Source: Flaviramulus sp. (lineage in GTDB: Bacteria; Bacteroidota; Bacteroidia; Flavobacteriales; Flavobacteriaceae). From it: a stretch of 64,000 nucleotides of DNA. The notes below the pieces were generated by a model, which worked only from the letters and a program-made list of their open reading frames with translations, made no database searches and was not told the origin of the DNA. Location of the stretch: the NCBI GenBank assembly GCA_030731745.1, contig JANQTJ010000015.1:194293-258292 (forward strand), given 5' to 3'. The position numbers and the translations under genes were made by a program. Positions 55,585 to 64,000 of the stretch are shown piece after piece (position 1 is the first letter of the stretch; each line of letters begins with the position of its first letter).

Positions 55585-56829
55585 ATGAATAAGAAAAAAA
55601 TTACCTATATCATAGGTTTTGTCGTTATTATAATAATTGCTTATTCGTATTTTAATTCTAAAAATGATGAAGACGTCTCAATTACAACCAAAGCATTAAA
55701 AGGTACTTTTTTAAATGAAGTTTTCATATCTGGAGAGGCTCAATCTACAAGTTCAAAAGAAATTAACGGCCCAAGTAACGCACGAAGATTTAATATTTAT
55801 CAAATAAAAATACAAGATTTAGTCGCTGAAGGTACCATTGTAAAAAAGGGTGAATATATTGGCAAACTAGATGCCTCTGAAGTAAATGGGAAAATTAATG
55901 AAGCTCAGTTAAATTTAGAAAAAGCTCAATCAAGATATACTCAACAACAACTAGATACTACACTTACTCTAAAACAAGAGCGAAATTCAATTAAAGACCT
56001 GTTATTTAACATTGAAGAAGATAGTTTAGAATTAGAACGTTCTATATACGAACCTCCTTCAACTATAAGATCCTTAGAAATTAAATTAGAAAAAACGACT
56101 AGAGATCTAAAAGAAAAAAGAGCTGATTATTCAATCAAAAAGAGACAAGCCAATGCAAAAATGATTGAAGTTGGTACGGAGGTTTCTAAGATTTCTAAAC
56201 AAATTGAAGAATTATTACAATTACAAAAAGAATTTACAATTTATTCTGATGATGATGGTATGGTAACCTATGTAAAAGAATGGAATGGCACCAAAAAGAA
56301 AGTTGGCTCTACTATATCTCCTTGGGAACCAGCAATTGCTAGTTTACCAGATTTAACAAAAATGGAGTCAAAAACTTATAGTAATGAGGTAGATATTAGA
56401 AAAATAAAGAAAGATTTAACTGTCAAAATAGGATTTGATGCATTTCCAGATATAGAACTAGACGGCATTGTTACTGATGTAGCTAATGTAGGCGAAACTA
56501 AAGCTGGCTCGGATATTAAACTTTTTCAGGTTTTAATTAAGTTAAACGAGACAAATAAAAATATTAGACCCGGAATGACTACATCTAACAAAATTTTAAT
56601 AGATAAACAAGATGATGTTTTGATGATACCTTTAGAAGGCGTATTTGCAAATGATTCTATAAGTTATACTTATGTAAAATCTGGATTATCAATTGAGAAA
56701 AGACAAGTAGAATTAGGTTCTTCAAATAACGAAGTCGTAATTATAAAAAAAGGATTAAAAGAAGGTGATGTCATATTTTTAAATAAACCTGAAGACTCAG
56801 ATGATAAAAGTATAACGCTATTAAAATAA
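55585..56829 (+). CDS. MacA/HlyD-like membrane-fusion (periplasmic adaptor) protein
   Basis: A 414-aa adaptor with one N-terminal membrane anchor (YIIGFVVIIIIAYSYF). A lipoyl/barrel-sandwich half (FNIYQIKIQDLVAEGTIVKK) is followed by a long helical hairpin (about 105-215). The return half and a C-terminal membrane-proximal domain come after (IIKKGLKEGDVIFL). It bridges an inner-membrane permease to a TolC-like channel. The permease gene follows after 2 bp and the TolC-like gene after that. It is 124 bp after the DUF4249 gene, so it may have its own promoter. Confidence 0.88.
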   Translation: MNKKKITYIIGFVVIIIIAYSYFNSKNDEDVSITTKALKGTFLNEVFISGEAQSTSSKEINGPSNARRFNIYQIKIQDLVAEGTIVKKGEYIGKLDASEVNGKINEAQLNLEKAQSRYTQQQLDTTLTLKQERNSIKDLLFNIEEDSLELERSIYEPPSTIRSLEIKLEKTTRDLKEKRADYSIKKRQANAKMIEVGTEVSKISKQIEELLQLQKEFTIYSDDDGMVTYVKEWNGTKKKVGSTISPWEPAIASLPDLTKMESKTYSNEVDIRKIKKDLTVKIGFDAFPDIELDGIVTDVANVGETKAGSDIKLFQVLIKLNETNKNIRPGMTTSNKILIDKQDDVLMIPLEGVFANDSISYTYVKSGLSIEKRQVELGSSNNEVVIIKKGLKEGDVIFLNKPEDSDDKSITLLK

Positions 56830-56831
56830 GC

Positions 56832-58184
56832 ATGATAGACAAAATACTTTTAGAAAAATTAAAATCTAATTTTGGTGAGGCTTATTGGTTTATAAAAACG
56901 AACAAGGTTAGAACTTTTTTAACAGCACTAGGTATCATTTTTGGAGTTGCATCAGTAATTACCATGTTGGCAATTGGAAATGGTGCCGAAAAAGAGATTT
57001 TAGCACAACTAGAATTAGTTGGTGTAAATAATATTGTTGTTATACCTATACCTGATGAGGAGGATAAAGAGGAAGCTGAAATAGATGAAAATGCAAATGA
57101 AAATGAATCAAAGCGTTTTTCTAAAGGCCTAGACATATTAGATGCTCTAAGTTTGCAAAAAAATATTCCTAATATAAAGTTAGTTAGTCCAGAAATAATT
57201 TTGAATACTTATGTTATTAATAATGGAAGACAAAATTCAGTAAAACTTATTGGTATTTCCCCTAGCTTTTTAGAAGCTTCAAATATAAATTTAGAAAACG
57301 GTAAAAGTTTTTCAGAATTTCAAATTAAAAATGCTTTGCCAGTATGCATAATAGGTAAAAAAGTAGAGAAAAAATTATTTACCGGTCAAAGCGCAATCGG
57401 AAAACAGATAAAAGTTAAAGATGTTTGGCTAAAAGTAATAGGTGTTATTGAAGAAAAGTTGATTTCTGAAAAAGCACAAGAAAATTTAGGAATAAGGGAT
57501 TTAAACGAAGACATATATATACCTATAAACACATTCTTGGTGCGTTACAAAGATCGTAAAATAATTACTGATCAAGTAGGTGCTCAAAACTTCAATCAAA
57601 ATGGGCCGAAAAAAAGAATTCCAAGAGGTAATTATCATCAAATTGACAAATTAACAATCCAAGTATCAAATTCAAATGAATTAAAAGCTACTGCTGAAGT
57701 TTTAAGTAAAATGCTAAAAAGAAGACATAATGATGTTTTAGATTTTGAAATAGAAATCCCAATACAATTACTAAAACAGCAGCAAAAAACAAAACAAATA
57801 TTTAATATAGTTTTAATCATAATAGCTGGAATTTCTTTATTAATTGGAGGTATTGGTATCATGAATATTATGCTGGCCTCCGTATTAGAAAGAACCAAAG
57901 AGATAGGTATAATTAGAGCTATTGGTGCAACAGAAGAAGACGTGATTTTACAATTTTTATCTGAATCTGTCCTTATAAGTGTTGGTGGTGGATTTATTGG
58001 AATTATTCTTGGAATAATTGGAGCTTACATCATTGAAATTTTTTCAGGAATAGAAACTATTCTATCTGTAAACTCCATTCTGATTTCATTTTTAATAGCC
58101 GTAGCAATCGGATTAATTTTTGGAATATTTCCAGCAAAAGCCGCAGCAAATAAAAAACCAATACAAGCTTTAAGGTCTGAATAA
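56832..58184 (+). CDS. MacB/FtsX-type ABC transporter permease (no ATPase domain)
   Basis: A 450-aa permease. The first helix follows KVRTFLTALGIIFGVASVI, then a periplasmic MacB-core domain (about 50-310, with an acidic insert EEDKEEAEIDENANENES). Three helices follow in the C-terminal FtsX part (LIIIAGISLLIGGIGIMNIM, EIGIIRAIGATEEDVI, and the final FGIFPAKAAANKKPIQALRS). Unlike E. coli MacB it has no fused nucleotide-binding domain, and no ATPase gene adjoins. It would need an ATPase encoded elsewhere. Two base pairs after the adaptor gene. Confidence 0.9.
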   Translation: MIDKILLEKLKSNFGEAYWFIKTNKVRTFLTALGIIFGVASVITMLAIGNGAEKEILAQLELVGVNNIVVIPIPDEEDKEEAEIDENANENESKRFSKGLDILDALSLQKNIPNIKLVSPEIILNTYVINNGRQNSVKLIGISPSFLEASNINLENGKSFSEFQIKNALPVCIIGKKVEKKLFTGQSAIGKQIKVKDVWLKVIGVIEEKLISEKAQENLGIRDLNEDIYIPINTFLVRYKDRKIITDQVGAQNFNQNGPKKRIPRGNYHQIDKLTIQVSNSNELKATAEVLSKMLKRRHNDVLDFEIEIPIQLLKQQQKTKQIFNIVLIIIAGISLLIGGIGIMNIMLASVLERTKEIGIIRAIGATEEDVILQFLSESVLISVGGGFIGIILGIIGAYIIEIFSGIETILSVNSILISFLIAVAIGLIFGIFPAKAAANKKPIQALRSE

Positions 58185-58190
58185 GTAAAC

Positions 58191-59651
58191 ATGAAAAAAA
58201 TACTCATCATTATTATCATTATTTTTCCTTTAATAAATAATGCGCAATCAAAAAAGCTAACGTTAGTTGAAGCTATTGAAATTGCACGAAAAAAATCACC
58301 AGATTATAAAATCAATTTAACTAGAAATCAATCTAACTATTGGCGCTTCAGACGTTATAAAGCAAGTTTTTTACCCGAACTCAGACTAAATGCGACGCTT
58401 CCAGAATACCGAAATGCAGTACGTAGAATAACAAACGATACAGGACAAGACATCTTTGTAACACAAAATCAGTTACTTGTAGAAGGTGGTTTATCAATTT
58501 CTCAAAGCATACCCTATACAGGTGGTACTTTATCAGTAAACACAAATTTAGAACGCGTAGAATTATTTGGAATAGACGATAATGTAGGTTATTCTGTTAT
58601 TCCCTTTTCCATTAACTATCTTCAAAATTCAGTACTATTCAATGAATTTAAATGGGATAAAAAGATTGAACCATTAATTTATGAAGAATCAAAAAGAGAT
58701 TTTATTGAAAATATGGAACAAATATCAGTAAGTACTTCTAACCTTTATTTTGATTTACTTAAAGCTCAAATGCAACTCGCAATTTCTGAAACTAATTTAA
58801 AAAACCAAGATACACTGTTTCAAATAGCTAAAGGAAGGTTTAGTGTTGGAAAAATTGCAGAAAACGAGCTATTACAAATGGAATTAAGATTCTTGAATTC
58901 TAAAAATAGGGTTACAACTAATAAAGTAGAATTAAAAAGAGCTTCACAAAATTTAGCACGCTACTTAGAATTGGATACTGAAGATTTAGAGTTAGATATT
59001 CCAAAACAACTTCCTCTTTTTGAGGTAGAAATAGATAAAGCCTTAAATGAAGCTGAATCTAATCGAAAAGCCGTTATAGAGTTTAGAAGAAAACGTTTAG
59101 AAGCCGAAAAAGAAGTAGCATTCCAAAAAGGTAATAATAGATTACAATTAGGGGTTAGAGCCAATTTTGGAATATCCCAAAATGGTGATGATTTTAATAA
59201 CTTGTTTAGCAACTTTAACAAACAACAAAACGTATCGGTATCTGTTGGAATACCCTTATTTGACTGGGGTGTCTCTAAATCTAGACGTAAAATGGCTGAA
59301 GCTAATTTAGATTTAACAAATAATAACATAAATCAGGACAAGCAAGAATTTGAACAAGAAATATATTTACACGTATTAAATTGGTCTAACCAAAGAGACT
59401 TTTTAGTTACTGCAGAAAAAGCAAAAGAAGTTTCGATGAAACGATATGAAATTTCTAAAAAAAGATACATTTTAAATAAAGTAACTATAACTGATTTAAA
59501 TATTGCTTTAGAAGAAAGGGATTTAGCTGTATTTGATTACTTGAATTCACTTGAGAAATTTTGGAGAGATTACTATATATTAAGACAGTTAACACTTTAT
59601 GATTTTATAAATGATAAAAAATTAGAAGTTGAGGATGTTCTTTATGATTAA
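58191..59651 (+). CDS. TolC-family outer-membrane efflux protein
   Basis: A 486-aa outer-membrane channel subunit. A signal peptide (IIIIIIFPLINNAQ) is followed by two repeated outer-membrane-efflux halves, each with long coiled-coil helices (SVSTSNLYFDLLKAQMQLAI, and LHVLNWSNQRDFLVTAEKAK) and beta segments such as SVGIPLFDWGVSKSRRKMAE. It completes the adaptor-permease-channel set, 6 bp after the permease gene. Substrate unknown; export of small molecules or peptides is plausible. Confidence 0.9.
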   Translation: MKKILIIIIIIFPLINNAQSKKLTLVEAIEIARKKSPDYKINLTRNQSNYWRFRRYKASFLPELRLNATLPEYRNAVRRITNDTGQDIFVTQNQLLVEGGLSISQSIPYTGGTLSVNTNLERVELFGIDDNVGYSVIPFSINYLQNSVLFNEFKWDKKIEPLIYEESKRDFIENMEQISVSTSNLYFDLLKAQMQLAISETNLKNQDTLFQIAKGRFSVGKIAENELLQMELRFLNSKNRVTTNKVELKRASQNLARYLELDTEDLELDIPKQLPLFEVEIDKALNEAESNRKAVIEFRRKRLEAEKEVAFQKGNNRLQLGVRANFGISQNGDDFNNLFSNFNKQQNVSVSVGIPLFDWGVSKSRRKMAEANLDLTNNNINQDKQEFEQEIYLHVLNWSNQRDFLVTAEKAKEVSMKRYEISKKRYILNKVTITDLNIALEERDLAVFDYLNSLEKFWRDYYILRQLTLYDFINDKKLEVEDVLYD

Positions 59652-59668
59652 AACTCACTATTAATTCA

Positions 59669-59676
59669 TATTTTTG
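59669..59676 (+). promoter_or_regulatory. Promoter -7 element (TATTTTTG) for murQ
   Basis: TATTTTTG ends four bases before the ATG at 59681, giving a leaderless or nearly leaderless transcript. Confidence 0.6.
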
Positions 59677-59680
59677 AATT

Positions 59681-60502
59681 ATGAGTTTCATAAAAACTAC
59701 CGAACAAGATTCTAATTACAATCATCTGGAAAAGATGAGCGTATCAGAATTACTTTCTAATATAAATAATGAAGATAAATCAGTTCCAATTGCTGTAGAA
59801 AAAGCACTTCCTAAAATTGAAGAATTAATTGAAAAAATTGTTAATCAATTAAATAAAGGAGGGCGTTTATTTTATATTGGCGCTGGTACTAGTGGACGAC
59901 TAGGTATACTTGATGCTTCAGAATGCCCACCAACATTTGGTGTGCCACATGATTTAGTCATTGGGTTGATAGCTGGTGGAGATACGGCCATAAGAAAAGC
60001 AGTTGAATTTGCCGAAGATTCATTAACTCTGGGTTGGGAGAATTTACAAGCTTATAATATAAACAAAAAAGACGTTGTAATTGGTATTGCTGCATCTGGA
60101 ACAACTCCATATGTAATCGCTGCTTTAGATAAATGCAATAAAAACAATATCATTACAGGTTGTATAACTTGTAATATAAATAGTCCACTTTCTCAAACGG
60201 CTAAATATCCTATTGAAGTTTTAGTAGGTCCAGAATTTGTTACCGGTAGCTCAAGAATGAAAGCCGGAACAGCTCAAAAATTGGTTTTAAATATGATAAC
60301 CACCACCACAATGATTCAATTAGGACATGTAAAAGGAAACAAAATGGTGGACATGCAACTAAGCAATAATAAACTAGTTGATAGGGGTGTTAAAATACTT
60401 ATGAGTGAGTTAAACATTACTGAAGATAAAGCAAAAATATTAATAGAGGCTAATGGTAATGTCCGATTAGCAATTCAAAATTATAACAATGGAAACAAAT
60501 AA
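59681..60502 (+). CDS. murQ: N-acetylmuramic acid 6-phosphate etherase
   Basis: Cleaves the lactyl ether of MurNAc-6-phosphate to give GlcNAc-6-phosphate, for recycling cell-wall sugars. The SIS-fold motifs are FYIGAGTSGRLGILDASECP, IAGGDTAIRKAVEFAED, and GIAASGTTPYVIAAL with GSSRMKAGTAQKLVLNM. Full length (273 aa). The final 14 bp overlap the next gene. No MurNAc transporter or kinase is adjacent. Confidence 0.95.
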   Translation: MSFIKTTEQDSNYNHLEKMSVSELLSNINNEDKSVPIAVEKALPKIEELIEKIVNQLNKGGRLFYIGAGTSGRLGILDASECPPTFGVPHDLVIGLIAGGDTAIRKAVEFAEDSLTLGWENLQAYNINKKDVVIGIAASGTTPYVIAALDKCNKNNIITGCITCNINSPLSQTAKYPIEVLVGPEFVTGSSRMKAGTAQKLVLNMITTTTMIQLGHVKGNKMVDMQLSNNKLVDRGVKILMSELNITEDKAKILIEANGNVRLAIQNYNNGNK

Positions 60503-60722
60503 AACAGATAAAACAACATTAATAAAAGGAATAAAAACATTAGTTTTTGCTTTATTAAGCTTATTTATGGGACCAATACTATTAAGCATTGCGTTTAATA
60601 ATCCAGAAAAACCACTTTACATTCCAATACTAATTGTAGGTTGTTTAATCTCAGGATTTGCAATTTTTCTTTTATTTAAAGGAATTAAAACAATTATGAA
60701 TAGTATGTTTAAAAAGAAATAA
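60489..60722 (+). CDS. Small two-helix membrane protein (DUF6095-like)
   Basis: A 77-aa membrane protein with two hydrophobic helices (TLVFALLSLFMGPILLSIAF and YIPILIVGCLISGFAIFLLF) separated by a short loop (NNPEKP) and ended by a basic tail. It resembles the flavobacterial DUF6095 group by pattern. Its start overlaps murQ by 14 bp, so it is translated from the same message. Function unknown. Confidence 0.8.
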   Translation: METNKTDKTTLIKGIKTLVFALLSLFMGPILLSIAFNNPEKPLYIPILIVGCLISGFAIFLLFKGIKTIMNSMFKKK

Positions 60723-60735
60723 TTCACATTTAATT

Positions 60736-61239
60736 CTAATTTATAGATGTTTGTCTAGGTGTCGTAGGATTATAACCAAAATCTGAGCATTGATTTAAAT
60801 TAATACCCAAGCTATCTAAAATATAATTTATAATAGCAAAATGATGAATAGTATGGCTATTAGCTTGGGCAAATAAAGCACTTAAAGTATAGGGAATATC
60901 TATTTTTCCCAGACCTAAATCATCAACCACAACTACAGTTTTATTATCATCTAAGTTATAATTATTTAATTTTCTTATTATTGTAGTTAAATAATTTTCT
61001 GCAGAAATACATTTAGATTCAACATCTTTATTCCTACTCCTTACTGTTAAATCAATTTTATTTTCTAAATTAAAACACAATAGACATTCATAAAAATCTA
61101 AGATATGCCTAATATGTGAACCTATACTTGAATAATAAGGAGACACAGTATTGTTACATAACTGTTCATCTGTTAAATTAAGTAATAGTATTTGAGCCTT
61201 ATAAAGTGTTTGAAGTGTAGATTCTATTATAATATTCAT
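60736..61239 (-). CDS. DinB-like protein
   Basis: A 167-aa four-helix-bundle protein of the DinB/YfiT type. His42 and His45 in SIGSHIRHILDFY and His129, His132 and His133 in ANSHTIHHFAI match the metal-binding positions of the fold. Members are metal-dependent thiol transferases or damage-inducible proteins of uncertain role. Convergent with the small membrane-protein gene and 69 bp after the helicase gene on the same strand. Confidence 0.75.
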   Translation of the reverse strand: MNIIIESTLQTLYKAQILLLNLTDEQLCNNTVSPYYSSIGSHIRHILDFYECLLCFNLENKIDLTVRSRNKDVESKCISAENYLTTIIRKLNNYNLDDNKTVVVVDDLGLGKIDIPYTLSALFAQANSHTIHHFAIINYILDSLGINLNQCSDFGYNPTTPRQTSIN

Positions 61240-61308
61240 AGATACTAAAATAATTAATTTAAATTAATATACTTTGTCTTATCTGTAGAGTATCCTTACA
61301 ATTAATAA

Positions 61309-63744
61309 CTAATTTTTTAAATAATTAATTACTAAACGTATTTCTGCAAAACTATATTTATCATCTAATTGAAGTTTTAAGTCTGATAATCCATCAAAAG
61401 TTTTTTCAGGAATTAAAGCTTTTAATTCTTCAAAATGAAGTTTAGATATAATATCCGTTATTCTGATTTCGCCAGAATCGATGAAACTTGCTAAATGACC
61501 AAAAATTGTGTTTTCATTTAATTCTCTTTCATAAGCTATATTTTCTATAGATTTTCCAGACTTAAATAAGTATAAAGACATTTTCTTTGTGTCAATTTTT
61601 TCATTTTTAACTTTTTGTTGCTCAAAAGAAGGATTATCATTCTGTGTTTCTATATCATTTTCATCACAAAAATTTTTAATAACTTCTAAAATAGCGTTCC
61701 CATACTTTTCAACTCTCTTTTTACCCATACCGTTTACAAGTAACAATTCTTGTTTAGTTAATGGTAAGGTTTCACACATTTCATATAAAGCTTTTTGAGT
61801 AAAAACTTGAAAATGTATTAGGTCGTTTTCATTCGCAATCATATTTCGTAATACACGCAACAATTCAAATAATTCTAGATTGGCTGTACCATCTATAACG
61901 GTTTTACGTGTTTTTTTAGGTTTATCCTTTGAAAGGAAAATTGAATTTGCCCGTAACTCAAGAAGTTTTTTTGTTGTAAAACCATCAGATAGTCCATTAA
62001 AAAATAAAAGCTTTGCTTCTAAAATATCTTCAATCGTATCAATATTTTTATTTATTTCGGTACCAACTGTTTTATTATCAGTAGTAAATCCAAATTCTTT
62101 TATAGCTTTAACAAGATTCGTTTCTAATTCATATTTAAAATAAGTAATCGCTTTCTTAAAACGTTCTTGAATAATTTCACTAAGCTCTGGTAATGTGTCA
62201 TTTTCTGCTAGTTGTTTAAGTTGCTTATTAAACCCATTGCTTACTTTTAAAAAATTAGTAAGTGTCTTTTTAATTGTTAGTATTGGCTGCTCAACCTTTC
62301 CCTCTATACTATTTCTATTCTTATAAAAAATATCTAATAAACGATTTACAGGATACATAAATTCGTAAAATCCAAAAACCTCAGAAATCAAATCTAACTG
62401 AAACATTTTTTGAGAGTGCTTCAAAACAAGAACATCAGGTTCATTCGCCTCTGCCTTTTTATTAAACGAGATAACATTGCTGTCGCTTATAATTTGGCTA
62501 GAACTTATTTTGCTTCTTAAAACTAAACCTTCTAAAGATATACATCTGCTAAGTGCAACATAAGTTTGTCCATGAGCAAAAGCTCCCTGAGCATCAATAA
62601 TAGCTTTTTCAAAGGTTAAACCCTGACTTTTATGTATAGTTATCGACCAAGCTAATCTTAATGGAATCTGAGTAAAAGCACCAATTTTATCTTCGGTAAT
62701 AGCTTTTGTTTCAGAATCGAGCGTATAATTTATATTTTCCCAAACTTCGGAAGTTGTTACAATATTAAAATCGTCGTCTGGACAATGTACTACCACTTCT
62801 TCATTATCTAAATGAATTACTTTTCCAATTTTCCCATTAAAATAGCGTTTGTCTTGGCTACTATCATTCTTTATAAACATGACTTGAGCACCAACTTTTA
62901 ATGTAAGTACTACATCATTGGGAAAAGAAAACTCTGGAAACTTACCTTCAACTTTCGCATTATAACTTATAGGTTTTGTTTTGATTTTATCTAGCTCAAT
63001 CCTGTTTGTTTCCTCAGCCTTGTTGTTGTGGGTTGTTAATGATATATAACCTGAATCGGCCTCTGGTGTAAAATCTGGAATAAAGCGTTTATTTAATTCT
63101 AAAGCTGAAGGTTCCGTCAATTTATTATTCCTTATTTCATTTAAAATCTGAATAAACTTAGGATTTTCTTGCCTGTAAATGTGCTTTAATTCTATGGTAA
63201 CCGACTGACATTCTTGAAAAGCTTTACTACTAAAAAAGAAGCCATTATTGTAAACATGTTTTAACAATTGCCATTCGTTATCTTTAATAACAGGCGACAA
63301 TTGCTGAAGATCTCCAATCATGAGTACTTGTATTCCTCCAAAGACCTTTTCTCTTTTTCTATAACGTCGTAACGTTCTATCAATACCATCTAGTAAATCG
63401 GCACGCACCATACTTATCTCATCAATAACTAATAAATCCATTGATTTTATGATATTGATTTTAGTCTTACTAAACTTTCGGTTATATACACTAGAATTAT
63501 TTAAATTGGTTTCAGGTAAAAAAGGACCAAAAGGCATTTGAAAAAAAGAATGAATCGTAACACCTTTAGCATTAATAGCAGCTACACCCGTAGGGGCAAC
63601 AACAACCAAACGCTTTAAACTATGTGTTTTCAATCGATGTAAAAAGGTTGTTTTACCTGTACCTGCTTTTCCTGTTAAAAAAATACATCGGTTTGTATTG
63701 TTTACAAACTCCCAAGCTAATTCCAATTCACTATTTAGAGTCAT
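61309..63744 (-). CDS. PIF1/RecD-like helicase with C-terminal HRDC and helix-turn-helix domains
   Basis: An 811-aa SF1 helicase, probably 5'-3' on DNA. Walker A is GKAGTGKT (25-32), followed by APTGVAAINAKGVTIHSFFQ and Walker B VIDEIS (Asp108, Glu109). Later helicase motifs include WSITIHKSQGLTFEKAIID and TYVALSRC. From about residue 630 an HRDC domain (LLRVLRNMIANENDLIHFQV, then MGKKRVEKYG) is followed by a helix-turn-helix (IENIAYERELNENTIFGHL). This mix of PIF1-like motor and RecQ-type C-terminus is typical of a Bacteroidota group. It may resolve replication or repair structures. Confidence 0.9.
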   Translation of the reverse strand: MTLNSELELAWEFVNNTNRCIFLTGKAGTGKTTFLHRLKTHSLKRLVVVAPTGVAAINAKGVTIHSFFQMPFGPFLPETNLNNSSVYNRKFSKTKINIIKSMDLLVIDEISMVRADLLDGIDRTLRRYRKREKVFGGIQVLMIGDLQQLSPVIKDNEWQLLKHVYNNGFFFSSKAFQECQSVTIELKHIYRQENPKFIQILNEIRNNKLTEPSALELNKRFIPDFTPEADSGYISLTTHNNKAEETNRIELDKIKTKPISYNAKVEGKFPEFSFPNDVVLTLKVGAQVMFIKNDSSQDKRYFNGKIGKVIHLDNEEVVVHCPDDDFNIVTTSEVWENINYTLDSETKAITEDKIGAFTQIPLRLAWSITIHKSQGLTFEKAIIDAQGAFAHGQTYVALSRCISLEGLVLRSKISSSQIISDSNVISFNKKAEANEPDVLVLKHSQKMFQLDLISEVFGFYEFMYPVNRLLDIFYKNRNSIEGKVEQPILTIKKTLTNFLKVSNGFNKQLKQLAENDTLPELSEIIQERFKKAITYFKYELETNLVKAIKEFGFTTDNKTVGTEINKNIDTIEDILEAKLLFFNGLSDGFTTKKLLELRANSIFLSKDKPKKTRKTVIDGTANLELFELLRVLRNMIANENDLIHFQVFTQKALYEMCETLPLTKQELLLVNGMGKKRVEKYGNAILEVIKNFCDENDIETQNDNPSFEQQKVKNEKIDTKKMSLYLFKSGKSIENIAYERELNENTIFGHLASFIDSGEIRITDIISKLHFEELKALIPEKTFDGLSDLKLQLDDKYSFAEIRLVINYLKN

Positions 63745-64000
63745 TAAAAGATATTAAAAAAAGAATTGGAATATAGTAATTTTGAAGTTTGTAATGGCGA
63801 GTTTTTTAGAAAAAATAAAACTACAATATCTAATATATAATTTTTATATTAATATAATTATTAGATAGAGAAAGAAGCTGAGGCTTATTGTTATTCTTAG
63901 CAATGCTTAACAAGCCTAAAATCAAGGAAATCATTTTTATCGGTCATTCAAAAAAGCTTAACTTATCAAAAACCTTAATATTTCACTAATAAGCAAAAAA
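63745..64000. other. Right-edge spacer with no supported feature
   Basis: About 255 bp upstream of the helicase gene. A 28-codon open frame from 63905 (forward) has no coding character. No strong TAnnTTTG or hairpin was found. The helicase promoter probably lies here or very close to its ATG, but I could not define it. Confidence 0.4.

Noticed and set aside
63905..63991. Small open frame at the right edge
   Set aside because: Only 28 codons, no recognisable promoter or conserved pattern, and composition like spacer DNA.

Overview
The window is a gene-dense, strongly AT-rich stretch of chromosome from a member of the Bacteroidota, most likely a marine or aquatic Flavobacteriaceae. Several things point there. 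Many genes are preceded by the Bacteroidota -7 promoter element TAnnTTTG, often only a few bases before the start codon, and Shine-Dalgarno sequences are mostly absent. There is a TonB-dependent receptor paired with a DUF4249 lipoprotein, plus YwqK-type, DUF2911 and FAS1 lipoprotein/secreted proteins and a monomeric isocitrate dehydrogenase. No rRNA, tRNA, CRISPR array, insertion sequence or prophage was seen. Most of the window is ordinary core genome, with a few accessory or decaying patches.

Layout. 1-9.4 kb: the start of a YheT-like hydrolase, adenine deaminase, TilS, a cryptic sigma-70-like protein, PabB, an aldose epimerase, a DEAD-box-type helicase and a HipBA toxin-antitoxin pair preceded by three evenly spaced operator-like palindromes. 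9.4-15.5 kb: an orphan MotA/ExbB-like membrane protein, a LytS/LytTR two-component system, an S1/P1 nuclease, an operon of ECF sigma factor, 59-aa protein and MscS-type channel, and a gene-poor stretch with remains of a decayed gene. 15.5-23 kb: lipoamide dehydrogenase, S41 peptidase, SmpB, an S15 peptidase, a frameshifted pyridoxamine-oxidase-like gene and Pcm. 23-29.4 kb: a co-directional run of an oxidoreductase, 3-hydroxyacyl-CoA dehydrogenase, YggS, a DnaQ/GIY-YIG fusion, an ion channel and MiaA, then a broken acetyltransferase gene.

29.4-38.7 kb: an ECF sigma / anti-sigma / DUF4097-like repeat-protein operon, DUF2911, MeaB, a MATE-75aa-PAP2 operon with a tandem operator-like site upstream, and an operon of MnmA and a nitronate monooxygenase-like enzyme. 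38.8-44.3 kb: a FAS1 lipoprotein, a YwqK-like protein, YidC and CTP synthase, each separated by clear hairpin terminators. 44.4-52.2 kb: a lipoprotein glycoside hydrolase, an unknown membrane protein, TrmD, a small antisense membrane protein, ribosomal protein L19, an 800-bp gene-free gap with hairpins, and isocitrate dehydrogenase. 52.2-64 kb: TonB receptor and DUF4249, a MacA-like adaptor / FtsX permease / TolC set without an ATPase, MurQ, a small membrane protein, a DinB-like protein and a large PIF1-like helicase.

How it works together. Translation and tRNA maintenance are well represented (TilS, MnmA, MiaA, TrmD, L19, SmpB). Regulation is by two ECF sigma factors with co-transcribed partners, one LytS/LytTR pair and HipB. 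Several loci show erosion: a one-base frameshift, a frameshift plus nonsense codon, and two older relics. No single locus is unmistakably a new system. The best candidates for new biology are the two ECF operons, the tandem operators and the structured intergenic element before L19.
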